Positions 7,133 through 14,407 of a stretch of 20,115 nt of DNA are shown piece after piece. Below the pieces are notes generated by a model. The model saw only the letters and a program-made list of their open reading frames with translations, was not told the origin of the DNA and made no database searches. The position numbers were made by a program, and so were the translations under genes. Origin of the DNA: CAYZQE01 sp964480635 (GTDB taxonomy: Bacteria; Pseudomonadota; Gammaproteobacteria; GCA-001735895); contig CAYZQE010000042.1 of assembly GCA_964480635.1 (NCBI GenBank), positions 1 to 20,115 of the forward strand, given 5' to 3'. The first letter of the stretch is position 1, and each line of letters begins with the position of its first letter.

Positions 7133-7594
7133 ATGGATGAAACGGCATTTAGAGATGCATATAACGGGTTTAACCCCGATAAATGTGTTTATGAAAAATC
7201 ATTATTAACGCAATACTGTCGTTGCGAAAAAGCACGACAAATTAATTTAGCCGAACGTAAGGCGGTTGCTTGTACTGATTTAAATGCCTTAGCTGATTGT
7301 TCTATTTTCTTAAATGGACTACGAGCCAAAGCTGCTTTTGCATTAAAGCTCACAGGCATTACGGGTAATTTATTGCCCCACAGTAAAGAAGCTAAAGTTC
7401 AAAAAGGCGGATTACTGTCCTTTTATCCAGAGCTCGAAAATCATGTCACGACACCTTTAGATAATATTTATCACATTATTCAATTGGCAAAGCAGCAAAG
7501 CAATGGAGATTTAACGCAATTTCCTTTTCAGCAATGCATGACTTCTATTAATAAGTTTGAAATACCCAAACGGGTTAGGCGCAAACGAAAATAA
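7133..7594 (+). CDS. Cys-rich conserved hypothetical protein
   Basis: 153-aa protein that I cannot assign. The N-terminal third has five cysteines in a pattern suggestive of metal or Fe-S binding: C18, C29-x-C31, C47 and C56 (around DKCVYEK, YCRCEKA, VACTD, ADCSI). A sixth, C135, is near the C-terminus. The middle is helical (LRAKAAFALKLTG) followed by LPHSKEAKVQKGGLLSFYP, and the protein ends in a strongly basic tail (KRVRRKRK). No signal peptide is present. There is no usual ribosome binding site, and no other in-frame ATG near the 5' end; the ATG lies 1 nt after the palindromic repeat. The stop codon directly abuts the stop of the convergent GGDEF-EAL gene, with no intergenic base. Confidence 0.7.
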   Translation: MDETAFRDAYNGFNPDKCVYEKSLLTQYCRCEKARQINLAERKAVACTDLNALADCSIFLNGLRAKAAFALKLTGITGNLLPHSKEAKVQKGGLLSFYPELENHVTTPLDNIYHIIQLAKQQSNGDLTQFPFQQCMTSINKFEIPKRVRRKRK

Positions 7595-10500
7595 CTAGTT
7601 AACAGCAGGGTGTTCTGAATCTAAAGAGCCGTCATCTGCTGCCATACTATCCATTGAAACTAAATCGCCAAGATAATAGCCTTGCGCATAATCAATACCC
7701 ATTTCTTTTAATAGTTTCACCACTTGTTCGCTATCAGCACATTCTGCAATCGTTTTAAGACCCAATATATGACCCATTTCATTGATCGATTTAACCATGG
7801 CTCTATCAACTTCATCCGTACACAAGTCCTTTACAAAATGCCCATCAATTTTTAGATAATCCACTTTCATCGTTTTCAAGTAATTAAAGGATGATAATCC
7901 GCTGCCAAAATCATCTAAAGCAAAACTACAGCCTTTCTCTTTTAAAACATTGATAAATTTATTGAGCTGCACGATGGAATTAATAGCCGCTGTCTCAGTG
8001 ATTTCAAAACAAATTTGATTTGGAGTTACCTTAGAGTTTTCAAATAAAGTTAAGATAAATGGCAATAGCGAGTCACTACTTAACGAATTGCCTGATAGAT
8101 TAATACATAACAATAAATTAGGGTTTTGTTCAAAAATATGATTATAGTCATTAAACACTTTTGTCAAAACCCAGTGATCTATTTTATCCATAATGCCATA
8201 TCGTTCTGCGGCAGGAATAAATGCACCTGGTAAAATGTACTCACCATTTTCATCCAGTAGGCGCAACAAGACTTCTCCATGCATTTTTTCATCATCGTTT
8301 AAAGCAATAATGGGTTGGTATAGCAATTTAAAACGATGCTCAGCAATCGCTTCATTTAAGTCGGCAGCTCTTAATAGCTCTCTATGCCTAGTAGCCACTT
8401 CTGCATCATCTTCTTTAAAAACATGTGCTTGACCTCTGCCTTTGTCTTTTGCGGTGTAACAGGCTAAATCGGCCTGAGTCAAAATTTGCACCGTACTGAG
8501 CGATTCTTGGCTTATAGGCACAAGGCCAATACTAACGCCTATGCGATAGGTTTTCTTTTCCCAAATAAAACTAAACTCTCGAATCGCATCAATAAGTGTT
8601 TGCGCCCTTGATTTCGCCTCAGCTATGGGACAATGTTCGAGTAATACACTAAACTCATCGCCACCTAAGCGCCCTAATGTATCTCTACCTCTGAGTTGCT
8701 CTAATAATAGTTTAGCGACTTGTATCAAGAGTTCATCGCCCGCAATATGCCCTGCGGTATCATTAACAACTTTAAATTGATCTAAATCTAAATAAAGCAA
8801 CACATGATGATGTGCAAACTCTTTAGCCGAATGAAAGGCTGAATCTAAACGTTTTTCAAACTCTGTACGATTCACTAACCCAGTCAAAGCATCATGGCTT
8901 GCTTGAAAAGCAATTTTTAATTCCATTTTGCGTGCTTCACTGACGTCACTAAACACAATAACGGCACCAATACATTTACCATCAATACCAAACATAGGTG
9001 ATGCCGAGCCTTTTATGGAATAACGCGAGGTGTTTTTAGCCACCAAGACATTGTCAGTTTTTGGGCTAATCATACGTTTTTCTTCGATGCAATGTAATGC
9101 AGGGTCTGGAATAACCTCGCCTGTTTCTTCATCTTCTAAATGGAAAACAGACCCAAGTATTAGCCCTGTCGCTAACTCTTCACTCCAGCCTGTTAGTTTT
9201 TCTGCGACTGGGTTCATAAAATCGATTAAGCCAAGCTCATCAGTGGTAATAACGCCATCACCAATCGAGTTAAGTGATGTCTGGGCTCTTTCTTTTTCGT
9301 CTATTAATTCATTTTCTGCATTTTCACGATCAATTTCTGCTTCTGCCCGTGATGCAAAAATTTTCATCACTGACAATTCGCGCTCTTTAAGAGTTAATTT
9401 ATCAGGGCTCATGACAACTAAAATAGCGGTTTCTTCACCTCTATTATTAAATAGACGGCTGGCTAAAAAGCCTGAAACAGCCCATTGATTTCCACTTAAA
9501 AAGCAAGCAAATTTACTTTCAAAGCCCTCTTCAATATAACTAAAACTACCTTGTTCAAATATCGTGTCTAAAATAACAAGTTCTTCTTCTGGTTTATAAT
9601 AATCTTTAGCCCAATTTGCCAAGGTTAAATAAGAGCTTGTGCTGTGTTTTTGTTTAAGCGCAATGAAGGCATAATCAACATTCATATAATTAGAGAGCTC
9701 TTTCACTAAAGAGTAAAAAAACGCATCACCCGTTGCACCTGAAGTACCATGAACCAAGTTTTGCAACAGACCTTCGTGTTTTTGCTTTTGTTTTTGTTTT
9801 TGTTCTATTAAAAATTGTGTGGTGGCCGTTTCCTTACTTAGGCGCATAAGCCCAACAATAATAACAATTAGAAACAAGCTGGCAATAATAACAATTCGAA
9901 AGATATTTCGATATTGATAGGCAAGAAAACTGGTCTCATTTTCTATAACCATTAACGTCCATTTAGTCCCTAAAACAGATGTTTTAAAAACGGCATTTTT
10001 TAACTGTTGATCGCTCAACGTCTCTTTCTTATAAGAAAACTTACCCGATTCTAGTGCTATCTCAACTTTATTAGGATGAAATTTATCAACTAAAATCAAA
10101 CGTTGATCAATAGGCTGATAAAAATATAATATGTCGGTTATTAATGAAATATCAAAAGTAATGCTGAGTGCGCCTTTTTGACCATCAACATTCCATGAGT
10201 TCACCATATCAAAATGAACTTCTCTTCCTTTTTTATGCAGATTGGTTTCAACATCGAAACCTTTCATAAACCGTTTAAGGTCACTCATGCATAATTGATT
10301 AGATTCTTGTGAAACCCCTCCAAATTGGGCGCGACCACTCACATCGGTTACCACTAAATATTTCACGTTGGAGAAATATTTATTCACTAGTTCAGTTAAT
10401 TCGACAGTCGCTTTACTGTCGTAATATGCGGATTGAATTAAGCTTGAATATTCTTGGCTAAAGGCCAGACTAGATCGCCTTAAATTATTTAATAGTTGTT

Positions 10501-10666
10501 CTATTTGCACTTCAGCCGAAATTGCCGCATCAAACGCCCTTACTTTTCGGTATTCGACACTTTCTAAATACTGTTGGTTTAATAAAACGACTAAAAAGCC
10601 AACAATAAATACAATTATCCACCAAGTTCGCTTTAAGTATTGAATAAAATAAAAAGTTGTTTCCAT
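7595..10666 (-). CDS. Membrane-bound sensor diguanylate cyclase/phosphodiesterase (GAF-like, PAS, GGDEF, EAL)
   Basis: 1023-aa inner-membrane c-di-GMP enzyme. TM1 is about 14-34, a periplasmic sensor of about 215 residues follows, and TM2 is about 254-274. Then come a Lys/Gln-rich linker, a GAF-like region (about 310-445), a PAS domain (about 460-580), GGDEF (about 585-750) and EAL (about 770-1005). The cyclase motif is intact (GGDEF 668-672), with an inhibitory I-site RGRD at 659-662, five residues ahead. The EAL signature reads EVL (798-800), a tolerated variant. Metal and catalytic residues look present: N856, E888, D918/D919, K939, E975 and Q995. Both synthesis and breakdown of c-di-GMP are therefore possible. 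The protein probably governs motility or biofilm in response to a periplasmic signal. It is a single-gene unit, and the start has only a weak GGG ribosome binding site. Confidence 0.92.
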   Translation of the reverse strand: METTFYFIQYLKRTWWIIVFIVGFLVVLLNQQYLESVEYRKVRAFDAAISAEVQIEQLLNNLRRSSLAFSQEYSSLIQSAYYDSKATVELTELVNKYFSNVKYLVVTDVSGRAQFGGVSQESNQLCMSDLKRFMKGFDVETNLHKKGREVHFDMVNSWNVDGQKGALSITFDISLITDILYFYQPIDQRLILVDKFHPNKVEIALESGKFSYKKETLSDQQLKNAVFKTSVLGTKWTLMVIENETSFLAYQYRNIFRIVIIASLFLIVIIVGLMRLSKETATTQFLIEQKQKQKQKHEGLLQNLVHGTSGATGDAFFYSLVKELSNYMNVDYAFIALKQKHSTSSYLTLANWAKDYYKPEEELVILDTIFEQGSFSYIEEGFESKFACFLSGNQWAVSGFLASRLFNNRGEETAILVVMSPDKLTLKERELSVMKIFASRAEAEIDRENAENELIDEKERAQTSLNSIGDGVITTDELGLIDFMNPVAEKLTGWSEELATGLILGSVFHLEDEETGEVIPDPALHCIEEKRMISPKTDNVLVAKNTSRYSIKGSASPMFGIDGKCIGAVIVFSDVSEARKMELKIAFQASHDALTGLVNRTEFEKRLDSAFHSAKEFAHHHVLLYLDLDQFKVVNDTAGHIAGDELLIQVAKLLLEQLRGRDTLGRLGGDEFSVLLEHCPIAEAKSRAQTLIDAIREFSFIWEKKTYRIGVSIGLVPISQESLSTVQILTQADLACYTAKDKGRGQAHVFKEDDAEVATRHRELLRAADLNEAIAEHRFKLLYQPIIALNDDEKMHGEVLLRLLDENGEYILPGAFIPAAERYGIMDKIDHWVLTKVFNDYNHIFEQNPNLLLCINLSGNSLSSDSLLPFILTLFENSKVTPNQICFEITETAAINSIVQLNKFINVLKEKGCSFALDDFGSGLSSFNYLKTMKVDYLKIDGHFVKDLCTDEVDRAMVKSINEMGHILGLKTIAECADSEQVVKLLKEMGIDYAQGYYLGDLVSMDSMAADDGSLDSEHPAVN
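9779..9802 (-). repeat. Hexanucleotide tandem repeat in the GGDEF-EAL gene
   Basis: Four copies of TTTTTG (one variant, CTTTTG) on plus encode an alternating Lys-Gln run at residues 289-296 on minus, just after TM2. Slippage by whole units would change the signalling linker by two residues without a frameshift. Confidence 0.8.
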
Positions 10667-10879
10667 TAGCCCATTCTAAAAAGATTAATCACCATAAATT
10701 TTGATTTAATCAGTCCTCTTCTATTTTCAACTCATAATCATTTAGCGATTTAAAGATGGTTTAATAATTAAAGCTTAGAGGCCAATCAAATCTTCACTCA
10801 ATAATAGCAGTTAATTCTGAAAAAATTAGTAAATGATTCACCTTGCATATCAGCGCTCAAATGCCTACTCTAAAGACTT

Positions 10880-10885
10880 TATAAT
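10880..10885 (+). promoter_or_regulatory. Candidate -10 element for ilvD
   Basis: A perfect TATAAT lies 14 nt before the ilvD ATG. No convincing -35 is present at 16-18 nt. If it is used, the leader would be only about 8 nt and lack a Shine-Dalgarno sequence. The rest of the 233-bp gap back to the GGDEF-EAL gene is AT-rich, and I see no riboswitch or attenuator in it. Confidence 0.3.
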
Positions 10886-10899
10886 TAACCTCTAAAATC

Positions 10900-12591
10900 A
10901 TGTCAAAAGATAACAATAATACTCGTAAACATTCTTCCCAAGTTGTCGATGGTGTCGAACGTGCTCCTAGTCGTTCTATGCTAAGAGCCGTCGGCTTTAC
11001 TGACGCTGATTTTAAAAAACCTCAAATCGGTATCGCATCTACGTGGAGTATGGTGACGCCTTGTAATATGCACATTGACAAATTAGCGTTAGATGCCGCT
11101 AAAGGCGCAGATGAAGCCAATGGTAAAGGCGTTATCTTTAATACTATTACCATCTCAGATGGTATTTCAATGGGTACCGAGGGTATGAAATACTCTTTAG
11201 TCTCACGTGAAGTCATTGCCGATTCCATTGAGACCGTTGCAGGCTGCGAAGGTTTTGATGCCTTAGTCACCATTGGTGGCTGTGATAAGAACATGCCTGG
11301 CTGCATTATGGCTATGGCGCGCTTAAACCGCCCTTCTGTCTTTGTTTATGGCGGCACCATTAAACCCGGTTGTCATAAAGACACGCCTGCCGATATCGTC
11401 ACTGTTTTTGAAGCGGTTGGTGCGCATGCACAAAATAAAATTGATGATGCAGAACTCAGAGAAATTGAATGTAATTCAATACCAGGTGCTGGCTCATGTG
11501 GAGGTATGTACACAGCAAACACTATGGCGTCTGCTATTGAAGCGATGGGCATGAGCTTACCTGGCAGCTCTGCTCAAGAGGCTATATCGGCCGACAAATC
11601 TAAAGACTGTTATAACGCAGGGCAAGCGGCGCTTAAATTGCTTGAAGCTGACATTAAACCATCAGACATCATGACTAAAGAAGCATTTGAGAATGCCATA
11701 ACAGTCATCATCACACTCGGCGGCTCGACCAATGCCGTGTTGCATTTACTTGCTATGGCTTCCAGCATTGGTGTTGATTTAGAGCTTGATGACTTTACTC
11801 GAATTGGTAAAAAAGTGCCTGTATTAGCTGATTTACGCCCCAGCGGCAAAGCCATGATGTCAGAACTTATTGCCATTGGTGGCATCATGCCATTAATGAA
11901 AATGTTATTAGATGCAGATATGTTGCATGGTGATTGTTTAACAGTGACCGGAAAAACGTTGGCTGAAAACTTAAGCGATGTTAAGCCGTACCCAGAAAGC
12001 CAAAAAATAGTACGCACCCTAAATGATCCCATTAAAAAAGACAGTCATTTGGTTATTTTAAAAGGCAATATTGCGCCAGAAGGTTCTGTCGCTAAAATAT
12101 CGGGTAAAGAAGGCTTAACCTTTACGGGATCTGCCCGTGTATTTGCCTCAGAAGAAGAATCACTAAAAGCCATACTAGACGGCACAGTGGTTGAAGGCGA
12201 TGTCATTGTAGTACGCTATGAAGGCCCCATCGGTGGCCCCGGTATGCGTGAAATGCTATCACCAACAGCTGCCATTATGGGCAAGGGCTTAGGTAAGGGT
12301 GTTGCGTTTATCACCGATGGGCGATTTTCTGGTGGCTCTCATGGTTTTGTTGTTGGTCATGTCACGCCAGAAGCGGCTGTCGGCGGTACAATAGCCTTAT
12401 TAAAAACAGGCGATAAAATCACCATCGATGCTGAAACACGTGAAGTGAACGTTGATTTAAGCGATGCTGAACTGGCGAAACGTAAAGCACAATGGACAGC
12501 GCCAAAACCCAAATATACGAGAGGCGTGTTAGCTAAATATGCTCGATTAGTGAGTTCGGCTTCTACTGGTGCGGTGACGGACTTAGTTTAA
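10900..12591 (+). CDS. ilvD: Dihydroxy-acid dehydratase
   Basis: 563-aa Fe-S dehydratase that converts 2,3-dihydroxy-3-methylbutanoate and its valerate homologue to the 2-keto acids of valine, leucine and isoleucine synthesis. Cluster cysteines are C55 (VTPCNMH), C128 (GGCDKNMPGC) and C200 (GAGSCGGMYTANTMA). Mg ligands include D87 (ISDGIS), D129 and the carbamylated-type K130. GRFSGGSHGFVVGHVTPEA near the C-terminus is diagnostic. The length and the TPCNMH/GGCDKNMPG motifs place it in the shorter IlvD group shared with cyanobacteria, actinobacteria and plants (probably [2Fe-2S]), not the roughly 616-aa E. coli type. An upstream in-frame stop fixes the ATG at 10900. A toxin-antitoxin pair follows after 22 nt. 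Confidence 0.97.
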   Translation: MSKDNNNTRKHSSQVVDGVERAPSRSMLRAVGFTDADFKKPQIGIASTWSMVTPCNMHIDKLALDAAKGADEANGKGVIFNTITISDGISMGTEGMKYSLVSREVIADSIETVAGCEGFDALVTIGGCDKNMPGCIMAMARLNRPSVFVYGGTIKPGCHKDTPADIVTVFEAVGAHAQNKIDDAELREIECNSIPGAGSCGGMYTANTMASAIEAMGMSLPGSSAQEAISADKSKDCYNAGQAALKLLEADIKPSDIMTKEAFENAITVIITLGGSTNAVLHLLAMASSIGVDLELDDFTRIGKKVPVLADLRPSGKAMMSELIAIGGIMPLMKMLLDADMLHGDCLTVTGKTLAENLSDVKPYPESQKIVRTLNDPIKKDSHLVILKGNIAPEGSVAKISGKEGLTFTGSARVFASEEESLKAILDGTVVEGDVIVVRYEGPIGGPGMREMLSPTAAIMGKGLGKGVAFITDGRFSGGSHGFVVGHVTPEAAVGGTIALLKTGDKITIDAETREVNVDLSDAELAKRKAQWTAPKPKYTRGVLAKYARLVSSASTGAVTDLV

Positions 12592-12613
12592 ATACTGATC
12601 AAAAGGTAAAAAA

Positions 12614-12814
12614 ATGACTATTGTGGATATCGAAAAAATGAGTATTTCAGAGCGAATCAAAACGATGGAAAATCTTTGGGACTCATTGAGCAAAGAAGCA
12701 AGCGGAATTGATTCACCTATTTGGCATCAAGAAGTTTTATCTTCTAGACAATCAAAACTAGATCAAGGAAATGCAAAATTTATAAGCATTAAAGAACTAA
12801 AACAATCCATTTAA
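12614..12814 (+). CDS. Antitoxin of the TIGR02574/PF09720 addiction-module family
   Basis: 66-aa acidic protein with the compact pattern of the 'putative addiction module component' family: MSISERIKTMENLWDSLS, then IWHQEVLSSR and KFISIKELK. It should bind and neutralise the ParE/RelE-like toxin encoded 4 nt downstream. No separate DNA-binding domain is evident. AAGG lies about 7 nt before the ATG. The gene begins 22 nt after the ilvD stop with no visible promoter or terminator between them. It is therefore transcribed with ilvD or from a promoter inside the ilvD 3' end. Confidence 0.85.
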   Translation: MTIVDIEKMSISERIKTMENLWDSLSKEASGIDSPIWHQEVLSSRQSKLDQGNAKFISIKELKQSI

Positions 12815-12818
12815 GAAT

Positions 12819-13133
12819 ATGGACATTACTAATATTTATGTTCTGACTGAAGCAAGATCAGACTTAGACATTGGTAAAGAGTTTTACGATCAACAAAACC
12901 AAGGTATAGGGATGTACTTTCGGGATTCAATTATTTCTGACATTGAGTCTTTAGTGATTTATGCAGCCGTACATCCTAAACGATTTGGCTTTTATAGAAT
13001 GACATCCAAGCGATTTCCTTTTTCAATTTACTATAATATAAAAGATAATAATGCTTACGTTATTGCTATTTTGCCCGACAAAAGAGAGCCTAGTTGGATA
13101 ATAGATAATTTAACTCCTCGTCAAAATGACTAA
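12819..13133 (+). CDS. RelE/ParE family toxin
   Basis: 104-aa predicted toxin. The ParE/RelE pattern is clear: EARSDLDIGKEFYDQQNQGIGMYF (12-35), a central DIESLVIYAAVHP helix/strand, KRFPFSIYYNI, and a C-terminal strand YVIAILPDKREPSW. ParE members poison gyrase and RelE members cut mRNA; the sequence alone does not decide between them. It starts 4 nt after the antitoxin stop with a poor ribosome binding site, so it is probably coupled to the antitoxin. Its last 8 nt overlap the start of argE (ATG at 13126, toxin stop at 13131-13133). Confidence 0.87.
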   Translation: MDITNIYVLTEARSDLDIGKEFYDQQNQGIGMYFRDSIISDIESLVIYAAVHPKRFGFYRMTSKRFPFSIYYNIKDNNAYVIAILPDKREPSWIIDNLTPRQND

Positions 13134-14274
13134 ACTTCCACCACTTATCGACATGATGTCGCAACTCATTGCGACACCTTCTATCAGTTGCACCCACGCA
13201 CATCTCGACCAAAGCAATAAAGCCGTTATCGACAAGCTCGCTAATTGGGCTGTGTCGGCTGGTTTTGATTGTGAAATTCAGCAAATATCAGACAGCAATA
13301 AATATAACTTAATCGCCAGTGCAGGTCATGGTGAAGATGGCTTAATGTTATCGGGTCATACCGACACTGTGCCTTATGATGAATCACAATGGCATTCAGA
13401 CCCTTTTAAGCTAACGCATAAAAATGATCGATTTTATGGCTTGGGCAGCTGCGATATGAAGAGCTTTATCGCTTTAGCATTAGACGCATCACAACAAATA
13501 GACTTTAAAAAGCTTAAACGTCCCTTAGTGCTTTGCGCAACTGCCAATGAAGAATCAGATATGTCGGGAGCACGTTGGTTACAAAACAACTTTAAACACT
13601 CCATAAAAAACGGCATCATTGGTGAACCGACCGACTTAAAGCCCATCCACCAGCATAAAGGCATTTTAATGGAGTCTATTGTCTTTCATGGGCAAGCGGG
13701 ACATTCTAGCGATCCCAATAATGGCAATAGTGCATTAGAAGGTATGCTTGATTTTATGAACGCGATTACGCAATTTAGACATGAGCTTCAAAACAAACAC
13801 CAAAATCCGGCGTTTTCTGTGCCGATACCAACCCTTAATTTAGGTCATATTCATGGGGGTGATAATCCTAATCGTATCTGTGCCAAATGCCAACTCGATA
13901 TCGACCTGCGTTTTTTACCAGGTATGTCATTAGACACACTCAGAGAATCCATTCACCAAATAGCTCATAAAGTAGCTCACAACAGGCAACTAACGGTTGG
14001 TTTTAACATGCTATTTGAAGGCCTCCCCGCTTTAGACACCAATATAAACAGTGAGATCTCACAATTTTTAGAACAGCAGAGCAAACACAAAAGTACAACA
14101 GTAGCCTTTGCCACCGAAGGCCCTTTTTTTAATAAATTAGGCATCGACACCATGATCTTTGGCCCAGGCTCTATCGACCAAGCTCATCAAGCTAATGAGT
14201 ATTTAGCCGACGACCAAATTAAGCCTTGCCTGTCATTAATAGAAAACAGTATTAAGCAGTTCTGCCTTACATAA
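13126..14274 (+). CDS. argE: Acetylornithine deacetylase
   Basis: 382-aa M20 metallopeptidase-family enzyme that hydrolyses N2-acetylornithine to ornithine in arginine synthesis. Metal-site residues are H78-x-D80 (SGHTDTVP), D110 (GLGSCDMKS), E142/E143 (ATANEESD), E167 (IGEPTDLKP) and H354 (GSIDQAHQANE). The lid domain contains FHGQAGHSSDP. Length matches ArgE (383 aa in E. coli), and SCDMKSF plus IGEPT favour ArgE over DapE. The ATG lies inside the toxin gene (8-nt overlap) and lacks its own Shine-Dalgarno, implying coupling to toxin translation. No terminator was seen after it; a -10 element for the next gene lies 28 nt downstream. Confidence 0.92.
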   Translation: MTKLPPLIDMMSQLIATPSISCTHAHLDQSNKAVIDKLANWAVSAGFDCEIQQISDSNKYNLIASAGHGEDGLMLSGHTDTVPYDESQWHSDPFKLTHKNDRFYGLGSCDMKSFIALALDASQQIDFKKLKRPLVLCATANEESDMSGARWLQNNFKHSIKNGIIGEPTDLKPIHQHKGILMESIVFHGQAGHSSDPNNGNSALEGMLDFMNAITQFRHELQNKHQNPAFSVPIPTLNLGHIHGGDNPNRICAKCQLDIDLRFLPGMSLDTLRESIHQIAHKVAHNRQLTVGFNMLFEGLPALDTNINSEISQFLEQQSKHKSTTVAFATEGPFFNKLGIDTMIFGPGSIDQAHQANEYLADDQIKPCLSLIENSIKQFCLT

Positions 14275-14301
14275 CCACAAATGACGCATAACTATAGACT
14301 C

Positions 14302-14307
14302 TATAAT
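14302..14307 (+). promoter_or_regulatory. Candidate -10 element for the FadL-like/SGNH operon
   Basis: A perfect TATAAT lies in an AT-rich gap after argE, with a poor -35 (ATGACG at 14281-14286, spacer 15). It would give a leader of about 95 nt before the ATG at 14408. Confidence 0.3.
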
Positions 14308-14407
14308 TCTATAAAAACAATCTTTACAGTATAAATCTCCAAGAGCATACTTGGGCTATAACAAAAAAAATATTCTAACTAATCACTTAAACAAACGATC
14401 ATTTATT

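Noticed and set aside
9030..9488. 152-codon open frame on plus inside the GGDEF-EAL gene
   Set aside because: Very Ser-rich antisense shadow of conserved PAS-coding sequence; no start signal.
10833..10895. 20-codon ORF just before ilvD, as a possible attenuation leader peptide
   Set aside because: It has scattered Ile/Leu but no run of regulatory codons, no ribosome binding site, and no terminator/antiterminator pair before ilvD.
10774..10895. Inverted TTAGAGG/CCTCTAA pair upstream of ilvD
   Set aside because: Seven-base arms more than 100 bp apart are expected by chance in AT-rich DNA.
11610..12032. 140-codon open frame antisense to ilvD
   Set aside because: Lies wholly within conserved ilvD coding sequence and has no recognisable features.
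14351..14407. Upstream TTG start for the FadL-like gene
   Set aside because: It would add 19 residues before a clear signal peptide; ATG at 14408 gives a normal exported protein.
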